From positions 1 through 53,090 of the forward strand of contig NZ_JAAHHW010000042.1 in NCBI RefSeq assembly GCF_010692325.1: DNA of 53,090 nt, given 5' to 3'. A program made the translations under genes and the position numbers. Shown in pieces: positions 44,668-52,953 of the stretch; the stretch's first letter is position 1, and every line of letters starts with the position of its first letter. The stretch comes from Moorena sp. SIO3I8. GTDB taxonomy: Bacteria > Cyanobacteriota > Cyanobacteriia > Cyanobacteriales > Coleofasciculaceae. The notes beneath the pieces were generated by a model. It had not been told where the DNA came from, did no database searches, and saw nothing but the letters and a program-made list of their open reading frames with translations.

Positions 44668-45957
44668 ATGAACCTTCGAGTATTGATTGCAGCGGAACAT
44701 GCATCTGCAAAGTTTGGTGGTGAAGCAGCTCTTCCATTACATTACTATCGAATTTTGCGCCAACGAGGAATTCCTACCTGGTTAGTCGTACACGAACGCA
44801 CTCGTGCAGAATTAGAGGCATTATTTCCCCAAGATCAACATATTGCTTATGTTCCTGACACCATTTGGCATCGTATGTTGTGGCAGTTAGGTCGTCTACT
44901 GCCTACCCGTTTATCCTACTTTACGCTAGGGCTGGTTATGCGTCTTTTGACCCAGCTGACCCAGCGACAAATCATTCGCCGTATTGTTAAGCAGGAGCAG
45001 ATCAATATAATTCATCAACCGATTCCAGTATCCCCCAAAGAACCATCTATGCTGTTTGGAATGGGTGTACCGATAATTATTGGTCCTATGAATGGTGGTA
45101 TGGACTATCCTCCAGGTTTTCAGAAACTCCCAAATAAAACTGTCAACTTTACCATATTTTTGGGACGGAAGTTTTCGAATATTATGAACCAATTGATACC
45201 TGGAAAGAAACAGGCAGCATTACTAATAGTGGCAAATGAGCGAACCCGAAAAGCACTACCTCAAGTCGCCTGTAAACAAGTCATTGAAATAGTAGAAAAC
45301 GGTGTAAATTTATCTATATTTAAACCTCTGAAATCTGCGTCCACAAGCCTACCGATAAAAACATCTTATGTTTTTATCGGTAGGCTTGTGGACTGGAAAA
45401 GCGTTGATTTATTGCTGCTTTCATTTAAAAAAGCATCCCTAAACTTTCCGATTAGCTTAACTATTATTGGTGATGGTACAGAGCGGGATAAATTACAGAA
45501 ACAAGCACAAGAACTCAATATTTTATCCACAACTATCCACAATACTGGTAAAGTATTTTTTGCTGGTTGGCTTTCTCAGGAAAAGTGTTCAGAGCAATTA
45601 CAGCAGTCTGATGTGTTTGTTTTACCGAGTCTTTTAGAGTGTGGTGGGGCAGTGGTGCTTGAGGCAATGGCAAAGGGACTTCCAGTGATTGCCAGTAATT
45701 GGGGAGGCCCAGCAGATTATCTCGATACTTCTTGTGGAATTCTTGTAGAACCCTCCTCTCGAGAGGAGTTTATTGATAGTCTTGCCAATGCAATGCTGAC
45801 CCTGGCCCACTCACCCCAAAAACGCCTTGATATGGGAAGAATGGGCCAAAAGAAAGTTATGCAACATTTTGATTGGGAAGTTAAGGTAGATCACATGATC
45901 AAGATCTATCACAAGGTGATTGCTGACCACCTAGCCAGCTCCAAGATACAGTCCTGA
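44668..45957 (+). CDS. GT4 glycosyltransferase
   Basis: This retaining glycosyltransferase of about 429 residues has a GT-B fold. The N-terminal domain opens MNLRVLIAAEHASAKFGGEA. The C-terminal nucleotide-sugar domain has YVFIGRLVDWKSVDLLLLSF, LTIIGDGTERDKLQKQAQEL, FVLPSLLECGGAVVLEAMAK (E-x7-E region) and GLPVIASNWGGPADYL. It would add a sugar to a lipid-linked glycan. An in-frame start at 44605 would add 21 residues that include repeat-derived sequence, so I prefer the ATG at 44668. A perfect 26-bp inverted repeat (45339-45393) sits in the coding region: the right arm encodes conserved YVFIGRLVD and the left arm its mirror copy (STSLPIKTS). Confidence 0.88.
   Translation: MNLRVLIAAEHASAKFGGEAALPLHYYRILRQRGIPTWLVVHERTRAELEALFPQDQHIAYVPDTIWHRMLWQLGRLLPTRLSYFTLGLVMRLLTQLTQRQIIRRIVKQEQINIIHQPIPVSPKEPSMLFGMGVPIIIGPMNGGMDYPPGFQKLPNKTVNFTIFLGRKFSNIMNQLIPGKKQAALLIVANERTRKALPQVACKQVIEIVENGVNLSIFKPLKSASTSLPIKTSYVFIGRLVDWKSVDLLLLSFKKASLNFPISLTIIGDGTERDKLQKQAQELNILSTTIHNTGKVFFAGWLSQEKCSEQLQQSDVFVLPSLLECGGAVVLEAMAKGLPVIASNWGGPADYLDTSCGILVEPSSREEFIDSLANAMLTLAHSPQKRLDMGRMGQKKVMQHFDWEVKVDHMIKIYHKVIADHLASSKIQS
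45339..45393. repeat. 26-bp perfect inverted repeat inside GT4 coding sequence, 3-nt loop
   Basis: The arms 45339-45364 and 45368-45393 are exact reverse complements separated by CTT. The right arm belongs to the conserved GT4 motif, so the left arm is probably a templated copy. In mRNA it would form a very stable hairpin. Confidence 0.93.
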
Positions 45958-46020
45958 CTGCCTGACACAAGTAGTTCAAACCCAATCTGTCCTTGAATAA
46001 GAATAGTATTTGCGCCGGTC

Positions 46021-46374
46021 TTATAAATACAGTTCAAACTGGTGAAGTGCTTGAGATTCGTAGGTGATCAAAGCTTGAGATTTACCTTTAACATAATTTG
46101 CGATCGCATCAGCTGCTTTAATTGCCGACTGCAACGCCTTGTTAATACCAGCCGACGATAGGGGATCTAGGGTACAAGCTGCATCACCAACAGCTAGCCA
46201 GCCATCATCGGTGATCTGATCTAAATACTGAGAATAGGCTGGCTGAATCAAAAGCTTGGATTGAGAAGAGGCGTTGGCACTTAACTCCTGCACGTACTGA
46301 GTTTTTTGGAGATATGCTGTCCAATTGGGCAATTGCAGGAGTCCGTATTGCTGCAGCAGTTTGCGATCGCTCAT
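46021..46374 (-). pseudogene. C-terminal fragment of a FAD-dependent halogenase/LodB-like flavoprotein
   Basis: The 117 residues contain DGWLAVGDAACTLDPLSSAG followed by INKALQSAIKAADAI. This is the G-D-A-x-x-x-x-D-P-L-x-S-x-G-x-x-x-A motif shared by flavin-dependent halogenases and the LodB/GoxB group that matures quinone-cofactor oxidases. Full-length relatives have 350-500 residues, so more than two thirds is missing. No N-terminal FAD motif is found upstream, where short GCTGACTG repeats occur (46393-46422). Which of the two groups it came from is undecided. Confidence 0.7.
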
Positions 46375-46689
46375 TAAGCTGACATTTATTTCAAGCTGAC
46401 TGCTGACTGCTGACTGCTGACCTATTTCCTAGAGGAACAATGGGAAAAAATTCTTAATAACTCATTACTATTAAAACCGCTATAACTATAATAACTATAT
46501 TTATAATAAAGCCTTATACATTAATTAAGTTGATTAAGTATTACTTATATAAAATTTGATAACAAGTTAAAAAAAAATTGGCATTTTATGATATAAGCGG
46601 TGGAAATAATTGAATAATGTCAAGTTTTAGGTAAATCAGCTATGCTATGAATAAGCTGTGTTCTGCTAGTTAAGGTAGTTAACTAAGAA

Positions 46690-46960
46690 GATCAGGAAAC
46701 CTAGAGAACACGGACTTAGAGAACGACTGGAACTATGAACGGTTGATGTGACCTCATTTCTAGGATTAGGAGAGTCAAGGGAACCAAACCGTAAGGCTGC
46801 ATTGTCTAACATTTGAGGGAATTATAACCCTTATGGGTTGGGATCAATGTGCGCGATTAATACAGAATCCGGTAGATTCCAGACTACAGCCTCAGAAGGA
46901 AAGCCTAACCGTCCCACCAGCCCTAATCCTGCCCAAATAATTTATCGCAACATACTACAT
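46690..46960 (+). other. Possible group II intron fragment (domain I region)
   Basis: The stretch includes AGTCAAGGGAACCAAACCGT, then AAGGCTGCATTGTC and TTGAGGGAATTATAACCCTT followed by ATGGGTTGGGATCAATGTGC. This arrangement resembles domain I of cyanobacterial group II introns as I remember them. No reverse transcriptase frame and no domain V hairpin (AGC...GUUCR) follow before the next gene, so it would be a truncated remnant. An RNA covariance search is needed to be sure. Confidence 0.4.
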
Positions 46961-47105
46961 TTTTTAAAAAAATACTACAACTTGAATTGCAAAATCTGGT
47001 TTCTTAAATTCAGCTTAAAATCAGTTTAAAAAGAAAACTAAATGTTGAAACCCGAGCACAATGAGGTATTATAAATAACAGGCAATTGTGGGTAGCATTT
47101 TTGGT

Positions 47106-47947
47106 ATGACTATTTCCTTGTTAGAGACGGTAAATCCTCTAATCAATATGGTGGATGACGCCCAGTTGAGGCAGTAATTGACTCAAGCTTTCTGTGAAGC
47201 AACGGAGGCAGTAAGCAAGATTGATAATTTCTTTGCACTGGTTCCTACCCATCGTTGGTCTAAGTCATTTCTGGCTCATTTCTTTAACTCCTGGAAGGCG
47301 ACTCACCTCAAGATGTTGGCGATCTATGGTCTATCTTGTCGCTTACAACGGCTGGCTTTGGCAAATCCCTATTCAGTCAGGGAACAGTTATTCATGGCGG
47401 GAGCCTTCAACGCTGAGACCAGTTATGAAGACCTCGGTTTAGACTATGGATGTCAAACCCATGCTGAGCTGTATCACCGGCTGGGGTGTTTTTGGATAAC
47501 GATTCCTGGCAATTAGAGCAGTATTGCTTACCGAAAGCCAGAGAGTTTAAACAATGGATTTATCAGAACATGGTAGTGAATGATATCCCCAAGGGATTGT
47601 TCACCAATATGTTTTCTGAGATCTATAACCACGGTGAGTATACCATCGCCCTAAAAGCTTTTAGTGATCTCATTGATCGTCATTACTCCTTCTCGGCTCC
47701 AGAAAAAGAGCAAGCCCTGACCTATATCCACGCCCATGTGGCTGATGAGACGGAAGTGGATCACTTTTTGGTAGTGGTCAAAGCCTTGAATGCCTATTGT
47801 CAAGGGACAAACACATCCATTGATTACGAACAGGATCGGAACTTATTTGTGGAATATTTGACTCGTTTAGGTGGTGTAATGGTAAAATTAACTAACAGTA
47901 TGAGTCAAGAAATTCATGCCAACGAACCCCTTATCTGCGCGTCTTAA
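47106..47947 (+). pseudogene. Heme-oxygenase-like (all-helical) enzyme of the NRPS locus, doubly broken
   Basis: Starting at ATG 47106 (MTISLLETVNPLINMVDDAQ), a TAA at 47175-47177 interrupts the frame where CAA (Gln) is likely (LRQ-stop-LTQAF). The frame continues (TQAFCEATEAVSKIDNFFAL, FNAETSYEDLGLDYG) to HAELYHRLG. There, loss of one G from a G-run (47483-47486) shifts to a second frame: VFLDNDSWQLEQYCLPKARE, MFSEIYNHGEYTIALKAFSD, DETEVDHFLVVVKALNAY. Reassembled, it has about 280 residues. The helical pattern with E...E-x-x-N-H...E-x-x-H suggests a heme-oxygenase-like or diiron (HDO/TenA-type) fold. Function is not assigned. Its end overlaps the racemase-family gene by 32 bp, so both belonged to one operon. 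Confidence 0.65.
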
Positions 47948-48929
47948 CCCAGAGCATCAGTACGTTTTTCAAACAGCTCAACAGGCGATTACGGCGCTCC
48001 CAGGCTATCGGCGAAAATTAGCTGACATCGCCAGGCTCCACTATGACTTGGGAGAAGTGATTGCGGATCAAGACTATCCCACAGAGGTGATGGTACTCCG
48101 GCCTCAGCACACCAAAGCTCCCCCCTTACTCTTAATTGGTGGGATGGGTCCTATCCCAGGGGTGGAGGGATTTGAGCAAGCCTGTGAGATGTTTCAAAAC
48201 ACTCGGGAAATTGTGTTGTTACAGGCCTGTGCAGTGCCGAATCGAACAACAGTTATGACCGAGAAAAGGCAAGCTGGCAGCAAAACCTTGAGGAAAACCT
48301 TGGCCGAAGAGGAGTTAGTGGCGATGCTAGAGATGGCAATTCGAGTGGGAGTTGCACAATGTTATACACGCCATACTCCGATCCAAGTGATTGTCCTGTG
48401 TAATGCTGCCCATTACTTCCTTCCTTTTGCCTGGCAACGGCTCTTGAACAATCATCCCCAAATGGCGATTAAACTCCAGTGGATTTCATTAATTGAATCT
48501 GTGGTGAAGCATCTCAGAGATGGGCATTGGCAGCGACCGTTACTCCTATGCACCAGTGCCACGCGATGGGGAAAGGTCTACGCCCATCCCCTTCAAGCCA
48601 ATGGAATTGACCTGATCGAACCAAACGATGCTTTGCAGTTAACCCTGATGGACTGCATTTATCAGGGGGTAAAAGCCTCTAATCAGGATATCACCTGCTT
48701 CTTAGGGGAACGCTTCTTTGTTGAGCTGCTCAAAACCCAACCTGACCTGGACTGTATCATCGCAGGCTGTAGTGAAATTCCCTGTTTGCTGGAGTTGCTG
48801 CAAGGAAGAAGTACCGGTGCTGTCGGGCAGTTTTTGTCGGCGATCGAGGTGATTAATCCGGTTCAACTGGCTTTGAACCATGCCGCTGAAACCCTTCAGC
48901 CGATGGCAGCCATGGAACTGAACCTGTGA
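47916..48929 (+). CDS. Aspartate/glutamate racemase-family protein
   Basis: This 337-residue protein has features of the Asp/Glu/hydantoin racemase superfamily: LLLIGGMGPIPGVEGFEQAC (usual GG-x-G-P... opening), the first catalytic Cys in VIVLCNAAHYF (residue 162) and the second in DCIIAGCSEIPCLLELL (residue 285). The two-cysteine mechanism would invert the alpha carbon of an amino acid without PLP. It is about 100 residues longer than bacterial Asp racemases, with an extra N-terminal 65-residue helical part and a middle insertion. Its start overlaps the preceding frame by 32 bp (likely translational coupling) and an NRPS follows after 185 bp. A role in supplying a D-amino acid to the NRPS is a reasonable inference. 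Confidence 0.82.
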   Translation: MPTNPLSARLNPEHQYVFQTAQQAITALPGYRRKLADIARLHYDLGEVIADQDYPTEVMVLRPQHTKAPPLLLIGGMGPIPGVEGFEQACEMFQNTREIVLLQACAVPNRTTVMTEKRQAGSKTLRKTLAEEELVAMLEMAIRVGVAQCYTRHTPIQVIVLCNAAHYFLPFAWQRLLNNHPQMAIKLQWISLIESVVKHLRDGHWQRPLLLCTSATRWGKVYAHPLQANGIDLIEPNDALQLTLMDCIYQGVKASNQDITCFLGERFFVELLKTQPDLDCIIAGCSEIPCLLELLQGRSTGAVGQFLSAIEVINPVQLALNHAAETLQPMAAMELNL

Positions 48930-49113
48930 CGAGACAGGTTTTATAGCGCTACGCGCAAGGCAGCTATGCTGAGGGCAGAAGGCAGAAGTTGACTCTAAAA
49001 AGGTTTTAGAAGTAAGAGTTGTCCTAACCTTAGTACCTACTGCTATATCCCATTGATGTCAGCCCAAACCACCAAAGCTCAAACACCAAAGCTCAAACAC
49101 CAAAGCTCAAACG

Positions 49114-52100
49114 ATGAATCCCTCTGTAAAACCCCTGACCCTGAACGACAACGATAGTCCCAACCAGACCTTTAAGCCTTTCCCCTTAGAAAATGTTGAA
49201 CGGTCAATTGTAGAGCAATTTGAACAACAGGTTTCACGTCATGGGAATCGTCTTGCCATCGGTTTTCCTGGACAAGAGCTAACCTACAACGCCTTAAACC
49301 AATGGGCTAACCGGATTGCACGAGCAATCTTAACCAAGCTTGGGGCTGGGTCTGAACCGGTTGCTCTGTTATTTGAGACCGGACCAAGCATGATTGCAGG
49401 GATGTTGGGGGTACTCAAGGCTGGGAAATTTTATGTTCCGATAGATATATCGTTGCCAGAGTCTCGCCTTAGCCTGATTCTTAAGGACTCAAAGGCTAGG
49501 TTAATTTTAAGCGATCGCTACCATCTCGATGCTTCAGGGTTTGAGCAGAGGATTTTGAGCCAAGATGTTTTGAGCCAAGATATTTTAAGGATTGACAGCC
49601 TAGAACCAGGGATTTCAGACGAGAACTTAGAAATTCAGTATCATCCTGACGATAAAGCCTATATTCTTTACACTTCTGGTTCTACAGGACGCCCCAAGGG
49701 TGTGATCCAAAACCATCGGTATGTCCTGAATCTATGCCGGAACTATACTAACAGCAGTAAGATTAGCTTTTGCGATCGCTTTTCACTGTTGTACTCAGCC
49801 GCTTTTGGTGGTGCAGTGCGAGATATTTACTGTGCCCTGTTGAATGGAGCAGCCCTATTCCCCTTGGATGTCAAGCAAATTGGGTTACATCAGTTAGGCC
49901 GATGGTTGCGAGATAACGAAATCACCATTATGTTTGCGGTGGCGACATTGTTTCGTCACTTTGTTTCAAAATTAGATGGGCTTGGAAATTTTCCTAAGTT
50001 ACGACTGATCCAAATTGGCAGTGAAACGGTTTACCGACAGGATGCGGAACTTTTCCAGGAAAACTTTTCCGACCAATGCACCTTAATGGTGAATCTTGGA
50101 GGTACAGAGATTAGTCCAGTCCGACAATTTCCCATTACCAAAAAAACCGTGCTCACTGGTGCCACCGTGCCTGCGGGCTATGGTGTTGAGGGCACCGAGG
50201 TTTTCCTTTGGGATGAATCGGGGCAGGAGGTGCCTCCGGGAGAGGTTGGTGAAATTGTGGTTCGTTCTCGCCAAGTGGCTAATGGCTACTGGCAACAGCC
50301 TGAGCGAACCGAGCAAGTGTTTATCACAGATGGGGAGCATCGATATTTCAAAACCGGTGATTTAGGTAAGTTATTACCGGATGGTTGTTTGCTGCACCTG
50401 GGTCGTAAAGATTTTCAGGTCAAGATCCGAGGTTATCGGGTTGAAACCAGTGAAGTGGAAGCCAGTTTGTTGAACTTAGACGCTGTTCAAGAGGCGGTTG
50501 TAGTCGCCCAGACAGAAGCAGGGGGAGCAGTTGGGGATCAACAGCTAGTGGCTTATCTGACTCCGGTAAATTCCCAAAACAAACCGACAGCCAACGAATT
50601 AAAAGCTGCGTTGGGAGACAAATTACCCAGTTACATGGTTCCCGCTTGTTTTATTTGGCTAGAGTCATTACCTTTAACTGTAACTGGTAAAATTGACCGA
50701 CGGGCTTTACCAAAACCGGAATCAATTCTATCAACATCACAATTAGAATTAAACGTTATTGCCCCCCGTACGGAAATAGAAGAAACCTTAGTCAAAATTT
50801 GGTCGGAAGTCCTAAAAATTGAGCCGATTGGCATTGAGAATAATTTCTTTGAATTAGGGGGACACTCCCTTCATGCCAGCCAAGTTGTGGCTCGTATTTC
50901 CCAGAGACTAGGCATTGAAATCCCATTGAAGCAGATTTTTGAAGCACCAACAATTAGCCTGCTCTCAGAATACCTAGAATCCGTAAACACTAGCACTTGT
51001 AGCACTGGTGACTATCCCTTAGTTCCCACCCCCACGGCAAGAGAGGCAGAAATTCCTCTATCCTTAACCCAACAAGGTCTCTGGTTTCTGGCTCAACTGG
51101 AAGACAATCGTGCTGCCTATAACTTGGTGAGAGCGTTTGTGATTACCGGGTCATTAGACAGAACGAGTTTAGAAAATGCGATCGCAACCCTCATCGACCG
51201 CCACGAAATCCTACGAACCACCTTTTCAGCTGGCGAGGGCATACCAAACCAAAGGATTTCATCCCAGATTCGGTTACCCCTATCTATGGTAGACTTGACC
51301 ACTGAGGGGTTGGATGGGATTGAGGAAGTGATTTTCCAAGAACAAAATCGCCCCTTCGATGTAACTGTTGGCCCTCTGCTGCGATTTACGCTAATTTGCA
51401 ATTCACAGGAAAAGCAAATTTTACTACTGACCATGCACCACATCATTAGTGATGACTGGTCAATACAAGTTTTGCTCAGAGAACTCTCATGGCTTTATAC
51501 GGCTGGTTTAACTCAAACATCGCCATCATTACCCCCTCTGCCCATTCAGTATGTTGATTATGCGACTTGGCAACGCCGCCGATTCACCGGGGAGTTTAGA
51601 GATAGCCAAATTAAATACTGGCAAGAGCAATTAGCGGATGCTCCCCCAGTGCTTAACCTCCCCCTGGATCGCCCCCGCACAACTCAACCCTTCAAATCTG
51701 GCCGGGTGCCATTTGGCCTCAATGCTGACCTAACTGATCAACTCAATGTCTTAAGCCAGGGTAAGGGCACAACCCTATTCATTACCCTTTTTGCGGCCTT
51801 TTCCGGTTTTCTGTCTCGCTATTGCCATCAAGACGATATTGTGGTGGGGACTCCCATCGCCAACCGAAACCCAGCCATAACAGAGGCTTTGATTGGCTTC
51901 TTCGTTAATACCTTAGTCTTACGCACTCGACCGAAGCAACAGCATACCTTCATTGAGTTGCTTTCCCAAGTTCGTCAAGTGGCCTTAGATGCTTATGCTC
52001 ATGGCGATATCCCCTTTGACCTGCTGGTAGAGCAACTGAAACCGGAACGGCTGCCAGGGGTTAGTCCCCTCTTTCAGGTGATGTTTACCTTGCAAAATCT

Positions 52101-52953
52101 CCCGAAGGAAACCCTAGAGTTGTCGGGGCTGACTGTCAGTGCTAAGTCTTTAGATAAACCCACTGCTGGGGCTACCTTTGATTTAACCTTATCCCTGACT
52201 CAAAGCGATACAGAACTGATTGGCGCTTTTGAATACAATGCCAACCTGTTTGATCCCGCAACGATTGAGCGGATGACAAGAAATTTCCAAATTTTTGTAG
52301 AGGGGATCACTGTATTTCCAGAACAAACCATTGCTCAATTGCCGATTTTGAGTGCTGCTGAACAACAGCAATTATTAGTGGAGTGGAATCAAACCCAAAC
52401 CGATTATCCTCGTAATGCCTGTGTTCACCAGTTATTTGAAACCCAAGTCCAAAAGACACCAGATGCAGTAGCATTACGTTTTGCCGAACAAGCTCTGACC
52501 TATCACCAGTTGAATCAAAAGGCTAACCAACTTGCCCATTACTTGCTTTCTTTGGGTGTTGGCCGAGATGTTCCGGTGGGAATTTGTCTGGAGCGCTCCT
52601 TGGAGATGGTGATCGCGCTGCTAGCAATTCTCAAAGCCGGGGGAGCTTATGTTCCCCTAGACCCTGGCTATCCCCAGAAACGGCTGGCCTACATGATGAA
52701 AACTGCTCAAGTTTCCATTCTACTCACCCAAGAGTGTTTAATATCCCAGGTGCAGCTAATGGCAGAGCATACCCTTTGTCTAGATAAGGATTGGCCAACC
52801 ATTGCCCAACATCTACCCACCAACCTCAATGGCCAGACTACACCAGATCACCTGGCTTATATTATCTATACTTCTGGCTCAACTGGGCAACCGAAAGGGG
52901 TTGCCATGCCCCACCAAGCTTTAGCTGTCCGGCAAAATTCATCCCACACCTAA
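49114..52953 (+). CDS. Nonribosomal peptide synthetase A-T-C-A, 3' end lost to IS insertion
   Basis: The remaining coding sequence gives about 1,273 native residues. The loading module has an A domain (about 25-525; A3 YTSGSTGRPKGVIQNHR, A8 LGRKDFQVKIRGYRVETSEV, A10 TVTGKIDRRALP) and a carrier domain (FFELGGHSLHAS, Ser near 585). A condensation domain follows (about 645-1060; HHIISDDWS, with the HHxxxDxxS active site). A second A domain starts near 1100 and stops after its A3 motif (YTSGSTGQPKGVAMPHQALA). The next residues come from an inserted palindrome, ending at TAA 52951-52953. The first A domain has no obvious substrate-binding Asp in its A4 region (LLYSAAFGGAVRDIYCALLN) and is sister to the A domain of the A-T-TE protein at 30 kb. 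It may load a non-amino acid. Confidence 0.9.
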   Translation: MNPSVKPLTLNDNDSPNQTFKPFPLENVERSIVEQFEQQVSRHGNRLAIGFPGQELTYNALNQWANRIARAILTKLGAGSEPVALLFETGPSMIAGMLGVLKAGKFYVPIDISLPESRLSLILKDSKARLILSDRYHLDASGFEQRILSQDVLSQDILRIDSLEPGISDENLEIQYHPDDKAYILYTSGSTGRPKGVIQNHRYVLNLCRNYTNSSKISFCDRFSLLYSAAFGGAVRDIYCALLNGAALFPLDVKQIGLHQLGRWLRDNEITIMFAVATLFRHFVSKLDGLGNFPKLRLIQIGSETVYRQDAELFQENFSDQCTLMVNLGGTEISPVRQFPITKKTVLTGATVPAGYGVEGTEVFLWDESGQEVPPGEVGEIVVRSRQVANGYWQQPERTEQVFITDGEHRYFKTGDLGKLLPDGCLLHLGRKDFQVKIRGYRVETSEVEASLLNLDAVQEAVVVAQTEAGGAVGDQQLVAYLTPVNSQNKPTANELKAALGDKLPSYMVPACFIWLESLPLTVTGKIDRRALPKPESILSTSQLELNVIAPRTEIEETLVKIWSEVLKIEPIGIENNFFELGGHSLHASQVVARISQRLGIEIPLKQIFEAPTISLLSEYLESVNTSTCSTGDYPLVPTPTAREAEIPLSLTQQGLWFLAQLEDNRAAYNLVRAFVITGSLDRTSLENAIATLIDRHEILRTTFSAGEGIPNQRISSQIRLPLSMVDLTTEGLDGIEEVIFQEQNRPFDVTVGPLLRFTLICNSQEKQILLLTMHHIISDDWSIQVLLRELSWLYTAGLTQTSPSLPPLPIQYVDYATWQRRRFTGEFRDSQIKYWQEQLADAPPVLNLPLDRPRTTQPFKSGRVPFGLNADLTDQLNVLSQGKGTTLFITLFAAFSGFLSRYCHQDDIVVGTPIANRNPAITEALIGFFVNTLVLRTRPKQQHTFIELLSQVRQVALDAYAHGDIPFDLLVEQLKPERLPGVSPLFQVMFTLQNLPKETLELSGLTVSAKSLDKPTAGATFDLTLSLTQSDTELIGAFEYNANLFDPATIERMTRNFQIFVEGITVFPEQTIAQLPILSAAEQQQLLVEWNQTQTDYPRNACVHQLFETQVQKTPDAVALRFAEQALTYHQLNQKANQLAHYLLSLGVGRDVPVGICLERSLEMVIALLAILKAGGAYVPLDPGYPQKRLAYMMKTAQVSILLTQECLISQVQLMAEHTLCLDKDWPTIAQHLPTNLNGQTTPDHLAYIIYTSGSTGQPKGVAMPHQALAVRQNSSHT

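Noticed and set aside
46021-46374. Functional halogenase for the NRPS product
   Set aside because: Only the C-terminal third remains, without the FAD-binding motif, so it cannot be an active enzyme.
46838-47029. Small gene of 63 codons
   Set aside because: Composition and lack of a ribosome binding site argue against it; it overlaps the intron-like stretch and A/T-rich sequence.
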